This document shows, piece after piece, positions 28,342-37,530 of a stretch of 64,000 nucleotides of DNA. The notes below the pieces were generated by a model, which searched no databases, had not been told where the DNA came from, and worked only from the letters and a program-made list of their open reading frames with translations. A program made the position numbers and the translations under genes. Origin of the DNA: Pseudomonas putida. GTDB lineage: Bacteria > Pseudomonadota > Gammaproteobacteria > Pseudomonadales > Pseudomonadaceae. How positions within the stretch are numbered: position 1 is the first letter of the stretch; each line of letters begins with the position of its first letter. Location of the stretch: assembly GCF_001636055.1 (NCBI RefSeq), contig NZ_CP011789.1:1736001-1800000 (forward strand). Direction: 5' to 3'.

Positions 28342-29609
28342 TCGAAAAACGCTTCTTCCGCTTTCTGCAGGAGCGCATCGGCCTGGATGTGGACTCGGTG
28401 GGCGCGCCGATGGTCGAGCGGGCCCTGCGCCAGCGGTGCGTGGTACTTGCCGCGCGTGACCTCGACGACTACTGGCTGCGCCTGCAGCAATCGCCCGGCG
28501 AGCAGCAGGCATTGATCGAAGCGGTGATCGTCCCTGAAACCTGGTTCTTCCGTTATCCCGAATCGTTCACGGCATTGGCTGGGCTGGCGCAAAAACGCCT
28601 GGTCGAGCTGGCCGGATCACGACCACTGCGTATCCTCAGCCTGCCGTGCTCGACCGGCGAGGAGCCCTATTCGATTTCCATGGCGCTGCTCGATGCGGGT
28701 CTGTCTCCATCGGCCGTGCGCATCGATGCCATGGACATCAGCCCCAGCTCCCTCGCCCGTGCCGAGCAGGCCGTGTATGGACGCAACTCGTTTCGTGGCA
28801 GTGAACTGGCATTCCGTGAGCGGCACTTCGACTGCACCGATGACAGTTACCGGTTGCATGAGCGCGTGCGCCAGCAGGTCAGCCTGGAGCCTGGCAATGT
28901 GCTCGATCCCGCCTTGCGCAGCCGCAAGGGAGTCTATGACTTTGTCTTTTGCCGCAACCTGCTGATCTATTTCGACGTACCTACCCAGCAGCGGGTTTTC
29001 GAGGTGCTGAAACAGCTGCTCCACGACGATGGCGTGCTGTTCATCGGCCCGGCCGAGGGCAGTTTGCTGGCGCGCCTGGGCATGCGGCCGATCGGCATCG
29101 CGCAGTCGTTCGCCTACGTGCGTCAGGATCAGCTTGGCGTACAGCCGCCGGTCAACCCGGTGCCGTCGGCACGGCCCGCCATCGCGCCGGTGGCTTCGCC
29201 GCGTCCAGTCGCCATGCCCGTGGCGGCACCACCCTTTGCCCGTGCTCCCCGCCCGCCCGCCAGGCCGGTTGCGTTGGCGACCGTGAACGAGAACGAAAGC
29301 GAGTTGCTCGCAGCCATCGCCCGCCAGGCCAATGCCGGTGCCAGCGAGCAGGCCCGCGCCAGTTGCGAGCGCTACTTGCGTCTGTTTGAGCCGAAGGCGC
29401 AGGTCTACTACTGGCTGGGGCTGCTCAGCGATACCCAGGGCGATGCCGGCGAAGCATTCAAGCATTACCGCAAGGCCCTGTACCTCGAGCCCCAGCACAC
29501 CGAGGCGCTGCTGCACCTGGCCACGCTGTTGGCATCCCAGGGGGATGTCACAGGGGCACGGCGCCTGCAGGAGCGGGCGGCGCGGGCGGGCAGGGAGTCT
29601 GAACGATGA
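28338..29609 (+). CDS. wspC: CheR-type methyltransferase with TPR, WspC
   Basis: 423 residues: CheR N-terminal and SAM-dependent methyltransferase domains (about 1-265; ILSLPCSTGEEPYSISMALLDAG, DFVFCRNLLIYFD), a Pro/Ala-rich linker (about 275-315), then TPR-like helices (about 325-415). It methylates WspA and sensitises it, opposed by WspF. The ATGA overlap with wspB and wspD indicates coupling. Confidence 0.95.
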   Translation: MIEKRFFRFLQERIGLDVDSVGAPMVERALRQRCVVLAARDLDDYWLRLQQSPGEQQALIEAVIVPETWFFRYPESFTALAGLAQKRLVELAGSRPLRILSLPCSTGEEPYSISMALLDAGLSPSAVRIDAMDISPSSLARAEQAVYGRNSFRGSELAFRERHFDCTDDSYRLHERVRQQVSLEPGNVLDPALRSRKGVYDFVFCRNLLIYFDVPTQQRVFEVLKQLLHDDGVLFIGPAEGSLLARLGMRPIGIAQSFAYVRQDQLGVQPPVNPVPSARPAIAPVASPRPVAMPVAAPPFARAPRPPARPVALATVNENESELLAAIARQANAGASEQARASCERYLRLFEPKAQVYYWLGLLSDTQGDAGEAFKHYRKALYLEPQHTEALLHLATLLASQGDVTGARRLQERAARAGRESER

Positions 29610-30271
29610 GTGATGCCTACTCGATGGACCTGATCGCCCGGGGCCATGAAGACATCGACGACTGCTGGAATCGCATCGGTGTCCATGGCGACAAGCAATG
29701 TCCCCTGCTGGACCGGCACATCCACTGCCGCAATTGCGAAGTGTATGCAGCGGCGGCTACCCGCCTGCTCGACCGCTACACCTTGTTGCAGGACGAGCAT
29801 GTCGAGACCGTGCAGGTGGAACAGGGCACTGTCGGCCGTTCCATGCTGCTGTTCAGGCTGGGGGAGGAGTGGCTGGCGCTGGCCACGGCCTGCCTGGCGG
29901 AGATCGCGCCGCTGCAGGCCGTTCACTCGCTGCCGCACCAGCGTTCGCGGATGTTGCAGGGGGTCGCCAACGTGCGAGGTGCGCTGGTGCCGTGCCTGTC
30001 GTTCGCCGACCTGTTGGGCATGGAGCTGGCGCCGACACAGGAGCGTAGCGGCCGGGTGATGCCACGGATGTTGATCCTGGCTGCCGAAGGTGGCCCGGTG
30101 GTATTGCCGGTCGACGAGATCGACGGCATCCATCGGCTGGACACTTCGCGCCTGCACGAGGAGCACGACGCGGCCCACTTCACGCTGGCGGTATTGCAAT
30201 GGCGTGGCCGCAGTGTGCGCGTACTCGATGACCAACACCTCCTGTCTGCCGTGAAGCGGAGCCTGTCATGA
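29606..30271 (+). CDS. wspD: CheW-like adaptor WspD
   Basis: 221 residues. An N-terminal Cys-containing segment (CWNRIGVHGDKQCPLLDRHIHCRNCEVY, shown here only by its Cys17, Cys31, Cys41 and Cys44 region) precedes a CheW domain (about 75-215). The second adaptor between WspA and WspE. Overlaps both neighbours by 4 nt. Confidence 0.93.
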   Translation: MSDAYSMDLIARGHEDIDDCWNRIGVHGDKQCPLLDRHIHCRNCEVYAAAATRLLDRYTLLQDEHVETVQVEQGTVGRSMLLFRLGEEWLALATACLAEIAPLQAVHSLPHQRSRMLQGVANVRGALVPCLSFADLLGMELAPTQERSGRVMPRMLILAAEGGPVVLPVDEIDGIHRLDTSRLHEEHDAAHFTLAVLQWRGRSVRVLDDQHLLSAVKRSLS

Positions 30272-32553
30272 CCCCGGAGCAAATGCGCGACGCATCGTTG
30301 CTCGAACTGTTCAGCCTTGAGGCCGAGGCCCAGACCCAAGTGCTCAGTGCCGGGCTGTTGGCCCTCGAGCGCAATCCGGCCCAGGTCGACCAGCTGGAAG
30401 CCTGCATGCGCGCAGCGCACTCCCTCAAGGGCGCCGCGCGTATCGTCGGCATCGATGCCGGCGTCAGCGTCGCTCATGTCATGGAGGATTGCCTGGTCGC
30501 GGCCCAGGAGCGCCGCCTGTTGCTGCGCCCTGAGCACATCGATGCCTTGTTGCAGGGCACTGACCTGCTGATGCGCATTGCAACACCCGGGGATACCCAG
30601 GCCGAAACGGCGGTGCCGGCGTTCCTGGTGCAGATGGCCATGTTGCTCGACCCTTCTTCGGCACCCGCGCCGGATGCTGCCGGCGCTGCGGCCACGCCTT
30701 CGCCGCTGGCGATGCCGCCCGAGGTGCCGACGACGCCTGTCGAGCCCGAGGCGGAAGTGGAGCCTGCGCCCGCAGCCAGGGGCGGCAAGCGCGCAGGCGA
30801 GGGCGCGGAGCGCGTGCTGCGGGTCACCGCCGACCGCCTGAACAGCCTGCTCGACCTGTCGAGCAAGTCGCTGGTGGAAACCCAGCGGCTCAAGCCCTAT
30901 CTCGCCAGCCTGCAGCGCCTCAAACGCATGCATGGCCAAGGCATGCGCGCCCTCGACGGGCTCAAGAGCCAGCTCGAGGGCAGCGGGCAGAGCGCCGAAG
31001 TGCTCGATGCCCTGGCCCAGACCCAGCGCTTGCTCGCCGAAACCCAACAGATCCTCCAGCAGCAGGCTGCCGACCTCGACGAGTTCGGCTGGCAGGCGAG
31101 CCAGCGCGCGCAGTTGCTGTACGACACTGCGCTGGCCTGCCGGATGCGTCCCTTCGCCGATGTGCTGGCCGGGCAGAGCCGCATGGTGCGCGACCTTGGG
31201 CGCTCCCTGGGCAAACAGGTGCGGCTGCTGATCGAGGGCGAGAAGACCCAGGTCGACCGTGATGTGCTGGAAAAACTCGAGGCGCCGCTCACGCACTTGC
31301 TGCGCAATGCTGTCGACCATGGCATCGAGCAGCCCGAGCGACGCCTGTTGGCGGGCAAGCCCAGTGACGGCACGCTGCGCCTGCGCGCATCGCACCAGGC
31401 CGGGTTGCTGATTCTCGAACTGAGCGACGACGGTGCGGGCATCGACCTTGAGCGCCTGCGCCGCAGCATCGTCGATCGGGCACTGTCGCCCGCCGAGACC
31501 GTGGCGCAGATGAGCGAGGCCGAGCTGCTGACCTTCCTGTTCCTGCCCGGTTTCAGCCTGCGTGACCAGGTCACCGAGGTGTCTGGACGAGGCGTCGGCC
31601 TGGACGCGGTGCAGCACATGGTGCGCGAACTGCGCGGGTCAATCGAGCTCACTCAGGTGGCGGGGCAGGGCTGCTGCTTCCACCTGGAGGTACCGCTGAC
31701 GCTGTCGGTGGTGCGCAGCCTGGTGGTCGAGGTCGGTGGCGAGGCCTACGCCTTCCCGTTGGCGCATATCGAACGCACTCTCGATGTACCGGCCGAGGCC
31801 ATCGTGCAGATCGAAGGTCGCCAGCACTTCTGGCACGAAGACCGCCATATCGGCCTGGTCGCCGCAAGCCAGTTGCTCAACCGTCCGGCGGCGCAGGAGG
31901 AGGCGGACAATCTGCGCGTGGTGGTCATCCGCGAGCGCGAGCAACTGTACGGTGTGGCCGTGGAGCGCCTGATCGGCGAGCGCGTGCTGGTGGTGATGCC
32001 GCTCGACCCGCGTCTGGGCAAGGTCCAGGACATTTCCTCCGGCGCCTTGCTCGACGATGGCTCGGTGGTGCTGATCATCGATGTCGAAGACCTCTTGCGC
32101 TCGGTGGACAAGCTGCTGAGCACCGGGCGCCTGGAGCGTATCGATCGCGGGGCACGGGCGGGCCGGGGAGTGGCGCGCAAGCGCATCCTTGTGGTCGACG
32201 ACTCGCTGACGGTACGCGAGCTCCAGCGCAAGCTGCTGGGTACGCGGGGCTACGACGTAGCGGTGGCGGTCGATGGCATGGATGGCTGGAACGCCCTGCG
32301 CAGCGAAGACTTCGACCTGCTGATCACCGACATCGACATGCCGCGCATGGACGGTATCGAGCTGGTCACCCTGGTGCGTCGCGACAATCGCCTGCAAACG
32401 TTGCCGGTGATGGTGGTGTCTTACAAGGACCGGGAAGAGGACCGCCGACGTGGACTGGATGCCGGTGCCGACTATTATTTGGCCAAGGCCAGCTTCCATG
32501 ACGATGCGTTGCTGGATGCGGTGGAGGAGTTGATTGGAGGAGCCCAGGGATGA
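30268..32553 (+). CDS. wspE: Hybrid CheA histidine kinase-response regulator WspE
   Basis: 761 residues: Hpt domain with phospho-His51 (AAHSLKGAARIVG), an Ala/Pro-rich linker (about 130-170), dimerisation and HATPase (LRNAVDHGIEQPERRL, SGRGVGLDAVQHMV), a CheW-like domain (about 470-600), and a C-terminal receiver with Asp688 (LLITDIDMPRMDG) and Lys in YYLAKASF. It phosphorylates WspR and WspF. All catalytic motifs look intact. Confidence 0.95.
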   Translation: MTPEQMRDASLLELFSLEAEAQTQVLSAGLLALERNPAQVDQLEACMRAAHSLKGAARIVGIDAGVSVAHVMEDCLVAAQERRLLLRPEHIDALLQGTDLLMRIATPGDTQAETAVPAFLVQMAMLLDPSSAPAPDAAGAAATPSPLAMPPEVPTTPVEPEAEVEPAPAARGGKRAGEGAERVLRVTADRLNSLLDLSSKSLVETQRLKPYLASLQRLKRMHGQGMRALDGLKSQLEGSGQSAEVLDALAQTQRLLAETQQILQQQAADLDEFGWQASQRAQLLYDTALACRMRPFADVLAGQSRMVRDLGRSLGKQVRLLIEGEKTQVDRDVLEKLEAPLTHLLRNAVDHGIEQPERRLLAGKPSDGTLRLRASHQAGLLILELSDDGAGIDLERLRRSIVDRALSPAETVAQMSEAELLTFLFLPGFSLRDQVTEVSGRGVGLDAVQHMVRELRGSIELTQVAGQGCCFHLEVPLTLSVVRSLVVEVGGEAYAFPLAHIERTLDVPAEAIVQIEGRQHFWHEDRHIGLVAASQLLNRPAAQEEADNLRVVVIREREQLYGVAVERLIGERVLVVMPLDPRLGKVQDISSGALLDDGSVVLIIDVEDLLRSVDKLLSTGRLERIDRGARAGRGVARKRILVVDDSLTVRELQRKLLGTRGYDVAVAVDGMDGWNALRSEDFDLLITDIDMPRMDGIELVTLVRRDNRLQTLPVMVVSYKDREEDRRRGLDAGADYYLAKASFHDDALLDAVEELIGGAQG

Positions 32554-33563
32554 GGATCGCCATCGTCAATGACATGCCCATGGCTGTCGAAGCCTTGCGC
32601 CGTGCGCTGGCCTTCGAGCCTGCGCACGAAGTGATCTGGGTGGCCGGCGATGGTGCCGAGGCCGTGCACAAGTGTGCCGAGCAGACGCCGGACCTGATCC
32701 TCATGGACCTGATCATGCCGGTGATGGATGGCGTGGAGGCGACCCGTCGGATCATGGCCGAAACCCCTTGCGCCATCGTCATCGTCACGGTGGATCGCAA
32801 GCAGAATGTGCACCGGGTGTTCGAGGCCATGGGCTACGGCGCCCTCGATGTGGTCGACACGCCGGCACTGGGCGCGGGCGATGCCCGGGAGGCGGCGGCA
32901 CCGTTGCTGCGCAAGATCCTCAACATCGGCTGGTTGATCGGCCAGCAGCGCTCCAGCGCGGCGCGCACCGTGGCGGCGCCGGTGCGTAACCCAGTGCTTC
33001 GCTGCGGCCTGGTGGCCATCGGTTCGTCGGCAGGCGGCCCGGCTGCGCTGGAAGTGTTGCTCAAGGGACTGCCACGGGATTTTCCGGCGGCCATCGTGCT
33101 GGTCCAGCATGTCGATCAGGTGTTCGCCGCCGGTATGGCCGAATGGCTGAGCGGTGTGTCCGGGCTACCGGTACGCCTGGCCCGCGAGGGTGAACCACCG
33201 CAGCCGGGGCAGGTGTTGCTGGCAGGTACCAACCACCACATCCGGCTGTTGCAGAATGGCCAGCTGGCGTATACCGCCGAGCCGGTCAACGAAATCTACC
33301 GCCCCTCGATCGACGTGTTCTTCGAGAGCGTGGCGCGCTTCTGGCGCAGCGATGCGGTGGGCGTGCTGCTCACCGGCATGGGCCGCGATGGCGCGCAGGG
33401 CCTGAAGTTGATGCGCGAGCAGGGCTTCCTGACCATCGCCCAGGACCAGCAAAGCAGTGCGGTGTATGGCATGCCCAAGGCCGCCGCAGCGATCCAGGCG
33501 GCGGTCGAGATACGACCGCTGGAGCGAATTGCCGGGCGACTTGTGGAAATCTTTCCGAAATGA
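32550..33563 (+). CDS. wspF: CheB-type methylesterase WspF
   Basis: 337 residues: receiver domain (Asp53 in LILMDLIMPVMDG; the usual DD is Asn-Asp, IVNDMP, as in other WspF) and methylesterase domain with catalytic triad at Ser160 (AIGSSAGGPA), His187 (LVQHVD) and Asp280 (GMGRDGAQG). It demethylates WspA and is the negative regulator; loss of function gives wrinkly colonies and high c-di-GMP. The gene here looks intact. Confidence 0.95.
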   Translation: MRIAIVNDMPMAVEALRRALAFEPAHEVIWVAGDGAEAVHKCAEQTPDLILMDLIMPVMDGVEATRRIMAETPCAIVIVTVDRKQNVHRVFEAMGYGALDVVDTPALGAGDAREAAAPLLRKILNIGWLIGQQRSSAARTVAAPVRNPVLRCGLVAIGSSAGGPAALEVLLKGLPRDFPAAIVLVQHVDQVFAAGMAEWLSGVSGLPVRLAREGEPPQPGQVLLAGTNHHIRLLQNGQLAYTAEPVNEIYRPSIDVFFESVARFWRSDAVGVLLTGMGRDGAQGLKLMREQGFLTIAQDQQSSAVYGMPKAAAAIQAAVEIRPLERIAGRLVEIFPK

Positions 33564-33614
33564 CGATATGTATTGAGTCACGCCGCCTGGCCGGTAGTGA
33601 CCTGGTGAATAGGG

Positions 33615-34619
33615 ATGAATGACCTACCGATCGATGGTTTCACGACGATCAACGAAAGCGCCGCGATGGTCCTGCTGGTCGACGACCAGGCGATGATCGG
33701 CGAGGCGGTGCGTCGTGGGCTGTCCCACGAGGAAAACATCGACTTCCACTTCTGTGCCGATCCACACCAGGCGGTAGCCCAGGCCATGCGCATCAAGCCG
33801 ACGGTGATCCTCCAGGACCTGATCATGCCGGGCCTGGACGGTCTGACGCTGGTGCGCGAGTACCGCAACAACCCGGCGACCCAGGATATCCCGATCATCG
33901 TCCTGTCGACCAAGGAGGACCCGCTGGTCAAGAGTGCGGCCTTCGCCGCCGGGGCCAACGACTACCTGGTCAAGCTGCCGGACACCATCGAGCTGGTGGC
34001 GCGTATCCGCTATCACTCGCGCTCCTACCTCACCCTGCTGCAGCGTGACGAGGCTTATCGCGCCTTGCGTGTCAGCCAGCAGCAGCTGCTCGACACCAAC
34101 CTGATGCTGCAGCGGTTGATGAACTCCGATGGCCTGACCGGGTTGTCCAACCGCCGCCACTTCGACGAGTACCTGGAACTGGAGTGGCGCCGCGCCATGC
34201 GCGAGCAGCAGCAGCTGTCGCTGCTGATGATCGATGTCGACTACTTCAAGGCCTACAACGACAGCTTCGGCCATCTGGCCGGCGATGAGGCCCTGCGCCA
34301 GGTGGCCGAGGCCATTCGCGGCTCCTGCTCGCGCCCCAGCGATCTGCCGGCGCGTTACGGCGGCGAGGAGTTCGCCCTGGTGCTGCCCAACACGTCGCCG
34401 GGCGGTGCCCGGCTGGTCGCCGAGAAGCTGCGCCAGACCGTGCATGCGCTGAATATCCCGCACACCGCGCCACAGGCCGACTCGCGCCTGACCGTGAGCA
34501 TTGGCCTTGCAACCCAGACGCCAAGCATCGGCAGCCATTGCCGGCAGTTGATCTCGGCGGCGGACAAGGGGCTCTACCAGGCCAAGCACAGTGGGCGTAA
34601 CCAGGTTGGGATCGCTTGA
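33615..34619 (+). CDS. wspR: Response-regulator diguanylate cyclase WspR
   Basis: 334 residues: receiver (Asp68 in [12 protein letters not shown]), helical stalk (about 135-170) and GGDEF domain with active site GGEEF at 249-253. The allosteric I-site RxxD is Arg240-Asp243, five residues before GGEEF, so product inhibition should operate. Makes c-di-GMP when phosphorylated by WspE. Separated from wspF by 51 nt; the ATG has AGGG immediately before it. Confidence 0.96.
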   Translation: MNDLPIDGFTTINESAAMVLLVDDQAMIGEAVRRGLSHEENIDFHFCADPHQAVAQAMRIKPTVILQDLIMPGLDGLTLVREYRNNPATQDIPIIVLSTKEDPLVKSAAFAAGANDYLVKLPDTIELVARIRYHSRSYLTLLQRDEAYRALRVSQQQLLDTNLMLQRLMNSDGLTGLSNRRHFDEYLELEWRRAMREQQQLSLLMIDVDYFKAYNDSFGHLAGDEALRQVAEAIRGSCSRPSDLPARYGGEEFALVLPNTSPGGARLVAEKLRQTVHALNIPHTAPQADSRLTVSIGLATQTPSIGSHCRQLISAADKGLYQAKHSGRNQVGIA

Positions 34620-34717
34620 GCCTCCTCGCGGAAGGTCGACTGGGCTAGGTAGTGTGCGTCTACGCTGAGGATGTGAGCGCAGGGTGGGTGTTGAGTGCGG
34701 CGCTACTCACTCGGCCC

Positions 34718-35905
34718 TCAAGGTAGGACTGCCTGGTCGGTGGTGGAGTAGCTCAAGGGGGCCCGACTGGGAAGTTTGCTCAGGTCGAGTTTGATGACGG
34801 GCAACCAGGCATTGGTTGCCTGCTTGTACTTGCGCTGGAAGTTCATGGCCGCGACGCGCCCGTTGTTGTTCGTGTAGAAGAACGCTTCCATGGGTAACTG
34901 TCGTGGAATGTTCTGGGGCCATGCCTCCAGTAAGACCTCGTTGTGCGTATTCGGCATGTTCACGGGGCGCTGGTCGCGCACTTTATAAGCCACTGCGAAT
35001 TGTTCGGCATCGTGCGTGCTGAGCGAGCACTGGAACTTCGGATGGCTTAGCTTCGCGGTAAATGCGTACCAGCTCTCGATCGTGGACGCGTGTTGTCCCT
35101 GGCACGAGCTCAGGTCTGCTTCGGCCGTCATCGCGCCGGGTTGAATGCCGCAGCCTTGGTCGGGGCGCCCCTCGGAGGCGGTCCAGGCATCGTAGGCGTA
35201 GACACAGAGATAGCGCATGGCATATCCCTGGTCGATCGCCTCTTGTTGTGGCAGGAATACGATTCCACTGCTCCCGTGCAAACTGGTTACGCGTGTGCCT
35301 CGGCGTAGCCAGGAAAACGAGACCATGCCAAGTCGGTCTGCCCTTTCGCTGGGGTTCCACGGGAAGAAATCTCCGTCACCGATGGATCTGAGCATCAAAC
35401 CGTCGCAGTAATAAGCTGGTCGCCCCTCGTCGCAGACATCCCGTGTGTCGAGAAAGCGGGCATTCAGACGTTCCGCTACCTGCTGACCGCCAAGGGCCGG
35501 CGCGATCGCCACGCGCAAGGCGGGGAGGGGGTACTCGTGGTTTGCCAATGTCTTGATGTGCGCACTCAGCACCGCGTTCATTCCCGCTTCTGCCTTGATG
35601 ACTGAGTGCGGGACAGTGAAGTCGATCGGCGAAGGCCCATTGGCAGGTTGCCATGTGCTGACCCATCCCTGTCGACTGCCGCGCCAGCGCAATTGGATGG
35701 CGTCGCCCTGCTGGGCCCCCGGAGCATTAACCTGAACGGACAAGTCGGCACCCTTGAGAACGCCCAGATCGATCAACGTTGCATGACCGATACCCTGGAG
35801 GGCAACGGGGGGTGTATCGGAGGCCGCAGCGGATGTTGGCTGTGCTGCAATCGTCAGCGGGCAGGACAGCGTTGCAAGGAGTAGTGCGAGGTCATATTTA
35901 CGCAT
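34718..35905 (-). CDS. Halovibrin (HvnA)-like secreted protein, putative NAD-glycohydrolase/ADP-ribosyl-type
   Basis: 395 residues with a signal peptide (about 1-21, ending TIAA/QP). The region NARFLDTRDVCDEGRPAYYCDGLMLR (split across residues about 148-172), the later YLCVYAYDAWT, GCG and C-terminal EAWPQNIPRQLPMEAFFY match what I recall of Pseudomonas halovibrin HvnA proteins; Vibrio fischeri HvnA/HvnB are secreted NAD+ glycohydrolases. Several cysteines fit extracytoplasmic disulfides. AGGAG is 10 nt before the ATG. The gene uses more A/T-ended codons than neighbours and sits between wspR and prfB, which are consecutive loci in P. aeruginosa; this suggests acquisition. Family call moderate, activity inferred. 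Confidence 0.55.
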   Translation of the reverse strand: MRKYDLALLLATLSCPLTIAAQPTSAAASDTPPVALQGIGHATLIDLGVLKGADLSVQVNAPGAQQGDAIQLRWRGSRQGWVSTWQPANGPSPIDFTVPHSVIKAEAGMNAVLSAHIKTLANHEYPLPALRVAIAPALGGQQVAERLNARFLDTRDVCDEGRPAYYCDGLMLRSIGDGDFFPWNPSERADRLGMVSFSWLRRGTRVTSLHGSSGIVFLPQQEAIDQGYAMRYLCVYAYDAWTASEGRPDQGCGIQPGAMTAEADLSSCQGQHASTIESWYAFTAKLSHPKFQCSLSTHDAEQFAVAYKVRDQRPVNMPNTHNEVLLEAWPQNIPRQLPMEAFFYTNNNGRVAAMNFQRKYKQATNAWLPVIKLDLSKLPSRAPLSYSTTDQAVLP

Positions 35906-36341
35906 CGTCGGTCAACTCCTGACGGTGTTTAGGTAACCGTGATTTTCGCTGTATCCATCGTTCATGAGAACTGGCAAAAATGTCAGGTACGCCGTGGGGC
36001 CAGGCACTGTGGAGAGAGGGGCATCTTGAAAAATTGATCGGCGCGTTATTCATGACGGCTATCCCTCTTTGGTTGGATAGTAACCTTCATGGCGTCTCGA
36101 TTTTCGTGATCGTACAACTACCATGAAGTTGCGCCGAGGGGTGTCGTTACGTCATTTTTTGATTGTCGTTGTCTCGCTTGCATCTGCTGATTCAGGGGCG
36201 GGCAGCGTGTGGGGCGCTACTCTGCAGGTGGTAATTGCCAGGCGTTTCACCCGAAAGGGCTGCCCAGTGGGTCTGCCGTCCTGCGCCAGGCTGGGTTATA
36301 CTCGCGGGCTTTTCACCGAATTCGTGCGAGTAGCCAGAGCC
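35906..36341. other. 436-bp AT-richer gap between the halovibrin-like gene and prfB
   Basis: Divergent promoter region. The left 200 bp are AT-richer, like the halovibrin-like gene. A -10-like TATACT for prfB is at 36297-36302 with a weak -35 (TGCCGT, 36275-36280 region). A short open frame from 36123 runs into prfB's start region but has no ribosome site or recognisable protein and I do not call it. Confidence 0.5.
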
Positions 36342-37437
36342 ATGGAAATCCAACCGATCCTGAACACCATCAAGGACCTCACCGAACGCTCCCAGTCCAT
36401 TCGGGGGTATCTTTGACTACGATCACAAAGCTGATCGTCTGATCGAAGTCAACCGCGAGCTGGAAGACCCCAACGTCTGGAACAAGCCCGAGTACGCTCA
36501 GGCCCTGGGCCGCGAACGTGCCATGCTGGCGCAGGTGGTCGAGACCCTCGACAAGCTGTCCAACGGCCTGGCTGACTGCCAGGACCTGCTCGACATGGCG
36601 GTCGAGGAGGGTGACGAAGGTGCCGTCGGCGACGTCGTGACCGAACTGGAAGGCCTGGAAGAAAACCTCGCCCAGCTCGAGTTCCGTCGCATGTTCAGCG
36701 GCGAGATGGACATGAACAACGCCTACCTGGACATCCAGGCCGGCTCCGGTGGCACTGAAGCGCAGGACTGGGCCAACATCCTGCTGCGCATGTACCTGCG
36801 CTGGGCCGACAAGCGCGGTTTCGACGCCACCATCATCGAGCTGTCCGAAGGTGAAGTCGCCGGCATCAAGGGCGCCACCGTGCACATCAAGGGCGAGTAC
36901 GCCTTCGGCTGGCTGCGCACCGAGATCGGCGTGCACCGCCTGGTGCGCAAGAGCCCGTTCGACTCCGGTGCCCGTCGCCACACCTCGTTCTCTGCGGTGT
37001 TCGTCTCGCCCGAGATCGACGACAAGGTCGAGATCGAGATCAACCCGTCCGACCTGCGCATCGACACCTACCGCTCCTCCGGCGCCGGCGGCCAGCACGT
37101 CAACACCACCGACTCGGCGGTGCGTATCACCCACGTGCCGACCAACACCGTGGTGGCGTGCCAGAACGAACGCTCCCAGCACGCCAACAAGGATACCGCC
37201 ATGAAAATGCTGCGGGCCAAGTTGTACGAGCTGGAAATGCAGAAGCGCAACGCCGCCTCGCAGGCGCTGGAAGACAGCAAGTCGGATATCGGCTGGGGTC
37301 ACCAGATCCGCTCCTACGTGCTCGATGACTCGCGCATCAAGGACCTGCGTACCGGTGTCGAGCGCAGCGACTGCCAGAAGGTCCTTGACGGCGACCTCGA
37401 CCAGTACCTGGAAGCCAGCCTCAAGCAGGGGCTGTAA
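36342..37437 (+). CDS. prfB: Peptide chain release factor 2, with programmed +1 frameshift
   Basis: Read as 24 codons from the ATG at 36342 ([13 protein letters not shown]), then an in-frame TGA at 36414-36416, then the rest in the +1 frame from 36415 to 37437, giving 364 residues. The slippage site is classic: an SD-like CGGGGG, TAT, then CTT-TGA-C. Low RF2 makes ribosomes slip, so RF2 controls itself. The main part has the GGQ motif ([17 protein letters not shown]) and anticodon-like SPF tripeptide ([11 protein letters not shown]). Automatic callers often split it. Confidence 0.97.
36403..36417 (+). promoter_or_regulatory. prfB: prfB programmed frameshift site
   Basis: GGGGGTATCTTTGAC: internal SD-like purines 3 nt before the slippery CTT, then the recoded TGA followed by C, the poor-termination context. 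Confidence 0.95.
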
Positions 37438-37530
37438 ACCGCACACCACTGCCGCGATACGAGGCCATGGGCCCGTATCGCGTGCCCTGCCCGACAGGGG
37501 CACCGAATACCTGATGGAAACAATGACGAC

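Noticed and set aside
36123..36416. A short open frame ending at the prfB TGA
   Set aside because: Its last 24 codons are the start of prfB; the upstream part has no ribosome site or similarity.
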